From NCBI GenBank assembly GCA_001916965.1, contig MNTL01000064.1:1-55893 (forward strand): a DNA stretch of 55,893 bases. The letters are read 5' to 3'. The position numbers and the translations under genes are program-made. Below the pieces are notes generated by a model. It did no database searches. It was not told the DNA's origin and saw nothing but the letters and a program-made list of their open reading frames with translations. Each line of letters begins with the position of its first letter. Positions within the stretch are counted from its first letter, which is position 1. This DNA is from Roseburia sp. CAG:10041_57 (GTDB lineage Bacteria; Bacillota; Clostridia; Lachnospirales; Lachnospiraceae). Below, piece after piece: positions 1 to 7,267 of this stretch.

Positions 1-108
1 ATTGGGTGAAAACAAAAACTTGAAATGAAACCGTGTTACACCCAGCATTTATAGGGTATACGCCCGAAATAAGGTTATCAAGTTTCACGGATTAAGGTAA
101 AAGATTAT

Positions 109-1632
109 TTGAATCATTATTATCATTATTTTGGATATGTTATTTTTCTCATGATCTGTTGTGTTGGCGTGTATAAGATAAACCAATCATTTGAGATGAA
201 TGATGCATTCTGGCATATCAAGACAGGAGAATGGATCGTTCAACATGGTATGGTAAAAAACTGTATTGGAAGTTGGATCATTGGTGATAAGCCCTGGATG
301 GCACATGAATGGTTATTTGGTGTATTGATTTATCTGGTATCCTGTATGGGCATGCGTTGGATAGTGATAGGCTGTCATTTGCTATATCTTATAGTTGTAT
401 ATTTGTGCTGTAAACAGGCGGGGCTATTTAGAAAGAATCAGAATCCACCTGCATTATATTGGATGCTGGTTCTTTTGCCGCAATTTGCAGTTTATGCAAA
501 TATGACAGTGGCAAGACCACAGTATGTATCAGCGCTTTTTGTAGCTGCTTTTTGTGTAATTCTACGTAATGCTGTTTTAAATAAAAAATATAAACCAATG
601 TATCTGTTACCGATAATAACTGTACTGTGGGTAAATATACATGGAGGTACAGCAATGCTGTCTTATTATATGGTAGGAATAGTAATGTTAATCTCCGTAG
701 CAGGTATATTTGTAAAGAATATAGGCAAGATCAGTTTTGACAAACCGGATGGACAGTGGATAGGTCATATTTTTATTGTGTTTGTCCTGGTAGTTGCTGC
801 CAATCTGATAAATCCATATGGATGGCATATGTTAATATACCCATATGAAAATATGCAGGACAGTATGATGTTGGCTTATATATCAGAATGGGCATCACCT
901 GATGCCAAAAATGTGCTGACTTTGGTATTGGAGATTTTGCCTTTATTGTTGGGCATATTTACAATAGTTCAGACAGATAAGCAAATCAATGCATCCATGT
1001 TGGCACTCTTTTTCCTATATATTGTTTTGTTTTTGCGAAGTGAAAGATTTTTAACTTATCTTGTAATTGTACAGACATGTTTGATCGCACCTTATGCTTT
1101 TCAAATTGAATTATCTCCGGGAAAAAGTAAAACGCTGAAAAATGAGATAAAACTGAAACAGACGCATGATAAAATAAATAATGGTTTACTATTGGGAATT
1201 ACTGTCATTCAGGTAATCTTTGTTATAATTACGGTATCTGGCAGTCAGTATTCACAGGAAAATATGCAGGGTATTGTTCCAGATGAACTTATGACAATAT
1301 TAGAGCAGGATAAACCAATGCGTATGCTGAATCATTATAATGTTGGAGCATATCTTATGGATCATGATATACAGGTATTTGTGGATGGAAGGTATGAGCC
1401 ATATAAACAGCAGGGAGTTATTCAGGACTATTTAGACATTATGAATCCTGAATCAGTAACAAAGAGCGTTCATATGCAGGAACTATTAGAAAAGTACCAA
1501 TTTGATGCATATTTACTTTCTACAACGAATGTACCTTTGATAATGTATCTGAATAAACATCCGGATAAATATAGTCTTGAATATCAGGACGAGAACTGGC
1601 TCTATTATAATGTTAAAGCTGGGGAAACATAA
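109..1632 (+). CDS. GT-C-like polytopic membrane protein (putative glycosyltransferase)
   Basis: The 507-residue product has about ten hydrophobic segments and a soluble C-terminal tail. Near the N-terminus lies the pattern NDAFWHIKTGEWI followed by AHEWL, an Asp plus WH..tGe arrangement common in GT-C-fold lipid-linked sugar transferases. The tail (about residues 425-507) carries VFVDGRYEPY, often seen at the end of such bacterial proteins. A lipid-phosphate-sugar transferase role at the membrane is inference; donor and acceptor are unknown. The reading frame opens with TTG at 109 and has no strong ribosome binding site; an in-frame ATG at 151 is the alternative start. It is followed after 2 bp by a second membrane glycosyltransferase-like gene, so the two are probably co-transcribed. 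The base composition is visibly more A+T-rich than the genes after 5.8 kb. Confidence 0.6.
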   Translation: MNHYYHYFGYVIFLMICCVGVYKINQSFEMNDAFWHIKTGEWIVQHGMVKNCIGSWIIGDKPWMAHEWLFGVLIYLVSCMGMRWIVIGCHLLYLIVVYLCCKQAGLFRKNQNPPALYWMLVLLPQFAVYANMTVARPQYVSALFVAAFCVILRNAVLNKKYKPMYLLPIITVLWVNIHGGTAMLSYYMVGIVMLISVAGIFVKNIGKISFDKPDGQWIGHIFIVFVLVVAANLINPYGWHMLIYPYENMQDSMMLAYISEWASPDAKNVLTLVLEILPLLLGIFTIVQTDKQINASMLALFFLYIVLFLRSERFLTYLVIVQTCLIAPYAFQIELSPGKSKTLKNEIKLKQTHDKINNGLLLGITVIQVIFVIITVSGSQYSQENMQGIVPDELMTILEQDKPMRMLNHYNVGAYLMDHDIQVFVDGRYEPYKQQGVIQDYLDIMNPESVTKSVHMQELLEKYQFDAYLLSTTNVPLIMYLNKHPDKYSLEYQDENWLYYNVKAGET

Positions 1633-1634
1633 AT

Positions 1635-2723
1635 ATGCAAAAGACAATACAGAGCAAATATGCTAAAATTATTATTATTTTTTTATGCTCACGAATTACA
1701 TACGGAATAATTATTGCAGCGTGTGGTTCATCAATATCACAGTTGTGCACACAATGGGATAGTGAGCATTATCTGTCAATTGCTCAAAACGGCTATACGT
1801 CGGTATGGCAGACAGCTTTTTTCCCATTAATTCCTGTTTTGATCAGATTTATAGGAGTAAAAGGGTTGCTGATAGTGAATCAGGCAGCCTTTTTTGCAGT
1901 CCTGTTTTTATTATACTCTTTAACAGCGAAGAAAGAATCATATATACTACAATTATTTGCATTTGGCTCCTGCGGTTTTTTTTCTATGATACCATACACA
2001 GAGGTATTACTGCTCTTTTTAACATTGCTGGTGTACTACCTTTTTACCAAAAGAAGATTTGGCTTCATATTTGGTTGTATTATGGGAATTGCCGTTACTG
2101 TTAAGAGTATTGCGGCAATGCTGTATTTTGCTGTATTTATAGGCATGTGTGTATTGTGGCATGCTCATAAGTTAAAGTTCCTGGACATAATCAGAACTTA
2201 TATTCCAGCAACGATTATCAGTTGTCTGTATCCATTTTATTTACAGGTTACATTTGGAAGTTGGAAAAGTTTTATCGACTGCCAGTATGATTACTGGAAA
2301 AGAATGAAAATAAATCCTGTTCAGGAATTATATATACAGTTAAAAACGATATTTGGAAACATAGAAGGAAATTGTGTACTATTCAGAATAAACGAAGTAC
2401 TTTCATTGACGATAGTTTGTTTTATTTTATATGAAATATATTGTTATATCCGCTCATACAAAACCAGACAAAATGACTTATCAGATATGTTAGTACTTAT
2501 TTTGTATGTATTATTTAGTTTGGCAGCAATTAATGCAACAATTCGCATTCCAAGTTATAATGCGCCAACAACCAGCTTTTACAGATATTATTATAGTCTT
2601 TTTCCGATTTATCTACTTGCTGAAAATATGTCACAAAAAAAGAAAAATGTAGTATATGCCTGTTCTACTGCTATTTCCTTTATAACTGCGATTATATTTA
2701 TAAAAAACTGTTATTTTTATTAA
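1635..2723 (+). CDS. PIG-V-like mannosyltransferase family membrane protein
   Basis: The 362-residue polytopic protein has an early luminal-loop motif, QWDSEHYLSIAQNGY, followed by AFFPLIPVLIR. WD..wYl.Ia..GY then FFPlyP is the signature arrangement of PIG-V/GPI-mannosyltransferase-II-like bacterial GT-C proteins. About eight to ten membrane segments follow, and the protein ends in a hydrophobic stretch. It starts 2 bp after the stop of the preceding GT-C-like gene, which suggests one transcript and a shared role in surface glycan or glycolipid assembly (inference). The substrate cannot be read from the sequence. It belongs to the A+T-rich island at the left end of the window. Confidence 0.6.
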   Translation: MQKTIQSKYAKIIIIFLCSRITYGIIIAACGSSISQLCTQWDSEHYLSIAQNGYTSVWQTAFFPLIPVLIRFIGVKGLLIVNQAAFFAVLFLLYSLTAKKESYILQLFAFGSCGFFSMIPYTEVLLLFLTLLVYYLFTKRRFGFIFGCIMGIAVTVKSIAAMLYFAVFIGMCVLWHAHKLKFLDIIRTYIPATIISCLYPFYLQVTFGSWKSFIDCQYDYWKRMKINPVQELYIQLKTIFGNIEGNCVLFRINEVLSLTIVCFILYEIYCYIRSYKTRQNDLSDMLVLILYVLFSLAAINATIRIPSYNAPTTSFYRYYYSLFPIYLLAENMSQKKKNVVYACSTAISFITAIIFIKNCYFY

Positions 2724-2733
2724 AGTGCATGAG

Positions 2734-2796
2734 ATATCTAACGAGAAGTATAAAAGCTATTGTAAGATTTTAAAGTAGGTTATAGGAGAAACAGAG
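2734..2796 (+). pseudogene. 63-bp relic of an Imm11-like immunity gene
   Basis: This stretch matches positions 4730-4792 inside the intact Imm11-like gene at 55 of 63 bases without gaps, and in the same codon phase. It would encode ISNEKYKSYCKILK, then a TAG at 2776-2778 where the intact copy has CAG, then VIGETE. Similarity stops abruptly on both sides. It is therefore a short fossil of a paralogous immunity gene. Its 3' end supplies the A+G-rich ribosome binding region of the next gene. Confidence 0.75.
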
Positions 2797-2803
2797 GGGC
2801 AAG

Positions 2804-3262
2804 ATGAAGAAGAAAAGAAAAATAATTTTAAATTACAATGTGATTTTGTATATCTTTGTGATTGCAATTATTGTATTACTATGTTATTTTAAAATTCGGT
2901 ATCACAATATTATAACACATGGAATTCCTGTACAATGTGAAATAATAGAAGCAACCACAGAATGGGAGGAAATAAGAGGAGTAACAAGAGGTACTGAAAA
3001 CGGAACATATACTGATGTAACCTATATAAAATATAATATTGACGGAAAAGAATATAGGTGTAAAGTTCGATCAAATCTGGGAAATTATGGAGATAAGGTA
3101 GAATTAATATATTTGCCGTCAGAACCGGAGCATGTATTTTCACTGAAAGGAGCCATTTCTTTCTCTGAAGTTGTAAATTATGTGCTGATCGGATGGATTT
3201 TGTTTTGGGTATTTGGAAAACTCTTTATAGACTGGATATTTGACCGTTTTTACGAACCGTAA
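2804..3262 (+). CDS. DUF3592-like membrane protein
   Basis: The 152-residue protein has an N-terminal membrane segment (about residues 12-28), an extracytoplasmic beta-rich domain and a second membrane segment (about 122-142). The middle contains YNIDGKEYRCKV followed by GDKVELIYLPSEPEH, the G..y then G..v.v.Y.p..P pattern of DUF3592. The ATG at 2804 is preceded by AGGAG and GAGGGG. Genes of this kind are frequent as small extra ORFs in bacterial toxin/immunity islands, which fits the neighbouring Imm11-like and RHS sequences. No biochemical function is known for it. Confidence 0.6.
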   Translation: MKKKRKIILNYNVILYIFVIAIIVLLCYFKIRYHNIITHGIPVQCEIIEATTEWEEIRGVTRGTENGTYTDVTYIKYNIDGKEYRCKVRSNLGNYGDKVELIYLPSEPEHVFSLKGAISFSEVVNYVLIGWILFWVFGKLFIDWIFDRFYEP

Positions 3263-3344
3263 AAGGATAGTACATAAAGAGGGATAAACAATTGACAATG
3301 TTTTTAATACATATTAGGAAATGTGTACAGAAATGAGGATTAGT

Positions 3345-4373
3345 ATGGATGAAAATAATAAAACTGATTTTCAGGAAGCCATGAGACAGATCAGAAATGT
3401 GATTTTGACAAGGGATGCTAATACGGATTTTAAATATTCTTCGCCTAAAAATGATGTAAATGCGGATGTTAAAAATGGTATAAAAAAGAAAAAGGTATAT
3501 ATAGTCCTTCTTGTAGTATGGTTTTTCATATTATCTGTTATTGTAGCAGCAGGAAATGTACTGATGTTAATTAGTGGTTCGCATAATTATGGAATTTTGG
3601 TTGCTATTGTAATTGTAGGATTTCTTGTCTTTGCTCCGGTTGCATGGAACTGGTATCGTTCATCGAAAAGAACCAAGGAATTATATGATAATACAATTGT
3701 TGTAAAAGCTGTGGAAGAGAGTATTCCGGGAGCAAAATGTGATCCTAATGGACACATAGATACTGTTAAATTATATGCGTCAGGTGTAGTACCGGCATTT
3801 AGCAAGGCAGATGGAAATTATCTAGTCAGTTACAACAAAAACGGGAAAATGTGTTATTTTTCGAATATATCATTATCAGAATCAGTATACAATAGCAACA
3901 AAGATGAATATGTATATGAAAATCTTTTTACAGGACAAGCATATGTGCTTAGTTTTAAATCCAATTTACAGGGAAATGTAAGAGTATTTTCAAAAAAATA
4001 CAGAGGAGCTCAATATTACAAAGGCAATAAAAAAACAGATCACAGAATACATATGGAAAATTCAAGATTTGACGATGTTTTTGAAGTGTATGCAACAAAT
4101 GAATATGAAGCTTTTTATGTTTTAACGCCTTATGTAATGGAGCAACTATTGCTGATATATAATCAGTATGGTGGCTTTGGAATGGCTGTGGTAGGAGATC
4201 AGATTGCAATTGCATTGAACACAGGATACTACCTGTTTGCAATGCCCTGGGAATATAAAGAAATTGACAAAATGTCTCTTGAAAATTCCAAAGAGATGGT
4301 TCGACAGATTATGTCTTTTGCTCAAAAATTGGAAAATGCTATAAATAGCAAATCTGAAAGTGAAAGTATGTAA
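3345..4373 (+). CDS. DUF3137-like membrane protein
   Basis: The product has 342 residues from the ATG at 3345, chosen because TGAGG lies 6 bases upstream; an in-frame ATG at 3321 would add 8 residues but has poor spacing. Two hydrophobic segments lie close together near the N-terminus (about residues 48-70 and 77-97), followed by a large soluble domain. The C-terminal part reads F.DVFEVYATNEYEAFYVLTP.VMEQLL and later GDQIAIALNTGYYLFAMP, which resembles the DUF3137 pattern. The function is unknown. It sits between the DUF3592 and Imm11-like genes in the A+T-rich island. Confidence 0.5.
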   Translation: MDENNKTDFQEAMRQIRNVILTRDANTDFKYSSPKNDVNADVKNGIKKKKVYIVLLVVWFFILSVIVAAGNVLMLISGSHNYGILVAIVIVGFLVFAPVAWNWYRSSKRTKELYDNTIVVKAVEESIPGAKCDPNGHIDTVKLYASGVVPAFSKADGNYLVSYNKNGKMCYFSNISLSESVYNSNKDEYVYENLFTGQAYVLSFKSNLQGNVRVFSKKYRGAQYYKGNKKTDHRIHMENSRFDDVFEVYATNEYEAFYVLTPYVMEQLLLIYNQYGGFGMAVVGDQIAIALNTGYYLFAMPWEYKEIDKMSLENSKEMVRQIMSFAQKLENAINSKSESESM

Positions 4374-4378
4374 AGTAT

Positions 4379-5404
4379 ATGCAATATATTATAGATTTGG
4401 GAAAACAATTGGTAAACTCATTAAAATACATAGAGAAAAGAACAAATATGAAAGTAAAAACTTCTTTTTTGAATTTGTTTGTATTTGATGACATATATAC
4501 ACTTGATAGTATCCCGGAAGTACTTATTTTTTTAGCGGGGGCACCTAAAGGATTATACGATGCCAAAACAGATGATAAAGAAAAAGAAATAAAGAAATTA
4601 TGCTACCAATATTATCAGACCATATATAATTTGCCTTTAAATATAAAGGAAATGTTAAAATATAATAAGTTGTGGGAATATTTACAACCTGAGCCAAAAG
4701 AAGAACCTAAAATAGGAATCAGATATGCCATATCAAACGAGAAGTATAAAAGGCATTGTGAAATTTTAAAGCAGGTTATAGAAGAAATAGAGTGGAATAA
4801 TTCTGTCTTGCAAGGCAAAAATAGAAGGAGAATATGGATGAAATATTACAAATTATCTATGGATATGGAAAGAGAAAATGATATAATATGCCATTTTCAA
4901 AATGATTATGGAATTCAGCAAAATGCATTAAATACTGGGAAAGTTTTTGAAAACTGGGATGATAGATTTGAGTTTTTCTATACAAAAGAAGAAGGAGATG
5001 TTTGGACTGATTATCTTGCCAATGATAAAGGATGGTTCTTGGTATCAAACAGGTTGAAGACATTATTAGAGTCAGTCAATACGGATATACAGTTTTTGAA
5101 AGTTGGCATAAAGGAAACAAATAATGGTGAGGATTTTAAACAATATTATATTGCCAATATTATTAAAGTTGTAGATGCGTTATGCTTGGATAAATCAGAG
5201 TATTTTGAAACAGAAATTGAGGGAATAGGAACAATATATACAGTAAGTAAATATGGTATATATGCTGATAAAACGGATAGCGCAGATGTCTTTAAGTTGT
5301 CAAATAGGCAAGAAATACCAATATTTGTATCTGAAAAGTTTAAAGATTTAATTCAAAAGGTAAATATTACGGGTATTTCGTTAACAGAGATTAGTGTAGT
5401 ATAG
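4379..5404 (+). CDS. Imm11/DUF1629-like immunity protein
   Basis: The 341-residue soluble protein has a C-terminal part (about residues 195-341) with WFLVSNRLKTLLE, then QFLKVGI, YYIANIIKVVDALCLDKSEY, and finally IFVSEKFKDLIQ..NITGISLTEI. This order matches the Imm11/DUF1629 immunity family found next to RHS and other polymorphic toxins. The N-terminal 190 residues are mostly helical and unrecognised. It starts 5 bp after the DUF3137-like gene with no clear ribosome binding site, so translational coupling or a later start (ATG at 4448) is possible. A broken RHS fragment lies 120 bp downstream, but no toxin gene remains. The family call is from motif recognition only. Confidence 0.6.
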   Translation: MQYIIDLGKQLVNSLKYIEKRTNMKVKTSFLNLFVFDDIYTLDSIPEVLIFLAGAPKGLYDAKTDDKEKEIKKLCYQYYQTIYNLPLNIKEMLKYNKLWEYLQPEPKEEPKIGIRYAISNEKYKRHCEILKQVIEEIEWNNSVLQGKNRRRIWMKYYKLSMDMERENDIICHFQNDYGIQQNALNTGKVFENWDDRFEFFYTKEEGDVWTDYLANDKGWFLVSNRLKTLLESVNTDIQFLKVGIKETNNGEDFKQYYIANIIKVVDALCLDKSEYFETEIEGIGTIYTVSKYGIYADKTDSADVFKLSNRQEIPIFVSEKFKDLIQKVNITGISLTEISVV

Positions 5405-5523
5405 TACTTATTATGGCTATACTTTCGGACATCCAATAACCTACAACTCCTATCCGGCTATTAATTAACTCTCCATCCGTAAAGGAAGAGTACATTTGAG
5501 TAAGCAGAAGGACTAGCCAGCGT

Positions 5524-5726
5524 GATCTGAAAGGCAGAGTGACACAGTGGACAGTTATCTGGGGTCATGGAGAATGGCAGGCAACAGGACAGAGCGTATC
5601 CGGGGAGCAGTTCATGAGCAGTATCTTTATGATGAATGTAACCGCCTGTTACAGATAACAGATGGTGCAGATACGGTTAAGAACTATACCTATGATAACA
5701 GCGGAAATATGCTCTCAGATGGAGAA
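5524..5726 (+). pseudogene. RHS/YD-repeat protein fragment, frame-broken
   Basis: DLKGRVTQW is encoded at 5524-5550 in one frame, and YLYDECNRLLQITDG then TYDNSGNMLSDG follow in another frame up to 5726. Together they form one typical YD repeat of an RHS wall-associated toxin carrier, interrupted by a frameshift and cut off on both sides. Beyond 5726 the reading frame continues only as unrelated residues to a stop at 5774. This is a remnant of a much larger RHS gene. The rest of 5405-5523 shows no gene that I can recognise. Confidence 0.75.
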
Positions 5727-5742
5727 ATTTTTTTATCTTCTC

Positions 5743-5772
5743 TTGACAAGGGCAGTTTGGGATGCGTATACT
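5743..5772 (+). promoter_or_regulatory. Sigma-A promoter of the BMP transporter operon
   Basis: TTGACA at 5743-5748 and TATACT at 5767-5772 are separated by 18 bp. Transcription would start near 5779, only about 14 bp before the hairpin at 5793, giving a leader of about 90 nt. Confidence 0.7.
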
Positions 5773-5792
5773 GACTATTGTTGAGAGCAAAC

Positions 5793-5830
5793 AAAGGGGT
5801 CGTATGGTAGTAGTCATACTACCCCTTTTT
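5793..5830 (+). terminator. Hairpin terminator in the leader of the BMP operon
   Basis: AAAGGGGT-C-GTATG at 5793-5806 pairs with CATAC-T-ACCCCTTT, with one internal mismatch and an 8-base loop, and runs into a T-tract at 5825-5830. It lies between the promoter and the lipoprotein ATG at 5869. It therefore must be read through, or acts as an attenuator. Confidence 0.75.
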
Positions 5831-5868
5831 CGCTCATTGTTGTCTGATAAAGAACAGGAGGAAAGATT

Positions 5869-7155
5869 ATGAAAAAGAAAGTCGTAAGTTTACTTGCAGC
5901 TATGACTCTGGCAGTCTCTGCACTGGCAGGATGTGGCGCAGCCGCTGATTCCACTGCTGACATGGCAGCAGCAGAGAATACGCAAACAGCTGCAGCAGAA
6001 GATACTGCTGCAACCCAGGAAGCAGCTGATACAACAGCAGCAACCGCTGGTTTAAAGGCAGGTTTTATTTTCCTGCATGATGAGAACTCTACTTATGATT
6101 TGAACTTTATGAATGCTGCAAAAGAGGCATGTGAGAAGCTTGGTGTGGAGTGCGTGACTAAGACAAATATTCCTGAAGGCCAGGAATGTTATGAAGCAGC
6201 TTGTGAACTTGCTGATGCGGGATGTGATTTTATCTTTGCAGACAGCTTTGGTCATGAGGATTATGTAATTGAGGCAGCTAAGGAATATCCTGATATCCAG
6301 TTCAGCCATGCAACAGGTACTAAGGCTCATACAGAGAATCTGGACAATTATCACAATGCATTCGCATCTATCTATGATGGACGTTATCTGGCTGGTATCG
6401 CAGCAGGTATGAAGATCAATGAAATGATTGCAAATGGTGATATTACAGAAGACCAGGCTAAGATGGGTTATGTTGGTGCTTATACTTACGCAGAAGTTAT
6501 TTCCGGTTATACATCTTTCTTCCTGGGTGCGCGTTCTGTATGCCCTTCCGTTACTATGGAAGTTACCTTTACAGGTTCCTGGTATGATGAGACAGCAGAA
6601 AAAGAAGGCGCTAATAAACTGATTCAGGATGGTTGTGTACTGATCAGCCAGCATGCAGATTCCATGGGTGCTCCTACAGCCTGTGAAACAGCAGGTGTTC
6701 CGAATGTATCCTATAACGGAAGTACAGAAAGTGCATGCCCTAATACCTTTATCGTATCTTCAAGAATCAACTGGGAGCCATATTTTGAATATGCAATCAA
6801 CTGTGTAGCAAATGGTACTCCTATTGATACAGACTGGTGCGGTTCTCTGGAAACAGAATCTGTAGTATTGACAGATCTGGGTTCCACAGCAGCAGAAGGT
6901 ACACAGGAAGCAATCGATGCAGCCAAGGCTGATCTGATCGCAGGTAAAGTACATACATTTGATACCTCTACATTTACTGTAGGTGGAGAGACTCTGACCA
7001 GCTATGAGGCAGATATTGATACAGATCCTGACTATACACCGGATCATGAAGTAGTACTGGATGGATATTTCCATGAATCAGGCGAAGGATTCCGTTCCGC
7101 TCCTTACTTTAATGTACAGATCGATGGAATCACTCTTCTGGATCAGGCATTCTAA
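5869..7155 (+). CDS. BMP-family lipoprotein, ABC transporter substrate-binding protein
   Basis: The 428-residue lipoprotein has a short signal peptide and the lipobox LAGC with the lipidated Cys at residue 22. A flexible Ala/Thr/Glu-rich linker runs to about residue 60. The ligand-binding domain begins at about 62 (AGFIFLHDENSTYDLNFMNAA) and follows the Med/BMP family pattern, including IFADSFGHED and a C-terminal YFHESGEGFRSAPYFNVQ. BMP proteins capture nucleosides or related compounds and deliver them to an ABC importer. The ATG at 5869 follows AGGAGGAAAG. It is the first gene of an operon with a two-domain ATPase and two permeases, so a nucleoside or purine importer is most likely; the exact ligand is inference. 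Confidence 0.88.
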   Translation: MKKKVVSLLAAMTLAVSALAGCGAAADSTADMAAAENTQTAAAEDTAATQEAADTTAATAGLKAGFIFLHDENSTYDLNFMNAAKEACEKLGVECVTKTNIPEGQECYEAACELADAGCDFIFADSFGHEDYVIEAAKEYPDIQFSHATGTKAHTENLDNYHNAFASIYDGRYLAGIAAGMKINEMIANGDITEDQAKMGYVGAYTYAEVISGYTSFFLGARSVCPSVTMEVTFTGSWYDETAEKEGANKLIQDGCVLISQHADSMGAPTACETAGVPNVSYNGSTESACPNTFIVSSRINWEPYFEYAINCVANGTPIDTDWCGSLETESVVLTDLGSTAAEGTQEAIDAAKADLIAGKVHTFDTSTFTVGGETLTSYEADIDTDPDYTPDHEVVLDGYFHESGEGFRSAPYFNVQIDGITLLDQAF

Positions 7156-7207
7156 ATTTAGAAATAAAGAATAAGAAGCCTTGCAATTAAGCTTGTATAC
7201 AATTGCA

Positions 7208-7247
7208 GAGGGCGGCACAGCGATTATCGCCGCGCTGCCCTCTTTCT
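7208..7247 (+). terminator. Intercistronic hairpin between binding protein and ATPase genes
   Basis: GAGGGCGGC at 7208-7216 pairs with GCTGCCCTC at 7234-7242 (one G-T pair), and TCTTT follows. The loop holds a second small hairpin, GCGA-TTA-TCGC. As a leaky terminator or RNase barrier it would give more binding protein than transporter. Confidence 0.6.
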
Positions 7248-7267
7248 ATATGGAAAGGAAACAAATG

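Noticed and set aside
1..108. Inverted repeat or mobile-element end at the left edge
   Set aside because: GGGTG and CACCC, and partial matches between AAACTTG and CAAGTTT, are short and interrupted; nothing decisive can be said.
5405..5868. Purine riboswitch before the BMP nucleoside-type transporter
   Set aside because: Such transporters are often under purine riboswitches, but I find no TATAAT...GTTTCTACC-type core, and the leader before the hairpin is too short for an aptamer.
6052..6654. 200-codon open frame on the minus strand inside the BMP lipoprotein gene, and similar long antisense frames elsewhere
   Set aside because: They lie opposite well-identified genes, have no ribosome binding sites and encode Cys/Ser/Ile-rich nonsense.
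7181..7264. N-terminal extension MQLSLYTIAEGG of the BMP transporter ATPase
   Set aside because: It runs through the intercistronic hairpin; GGAAAGGAA sits directly before the ATGs at 7265-7268, where the ABC homology begins soon after.
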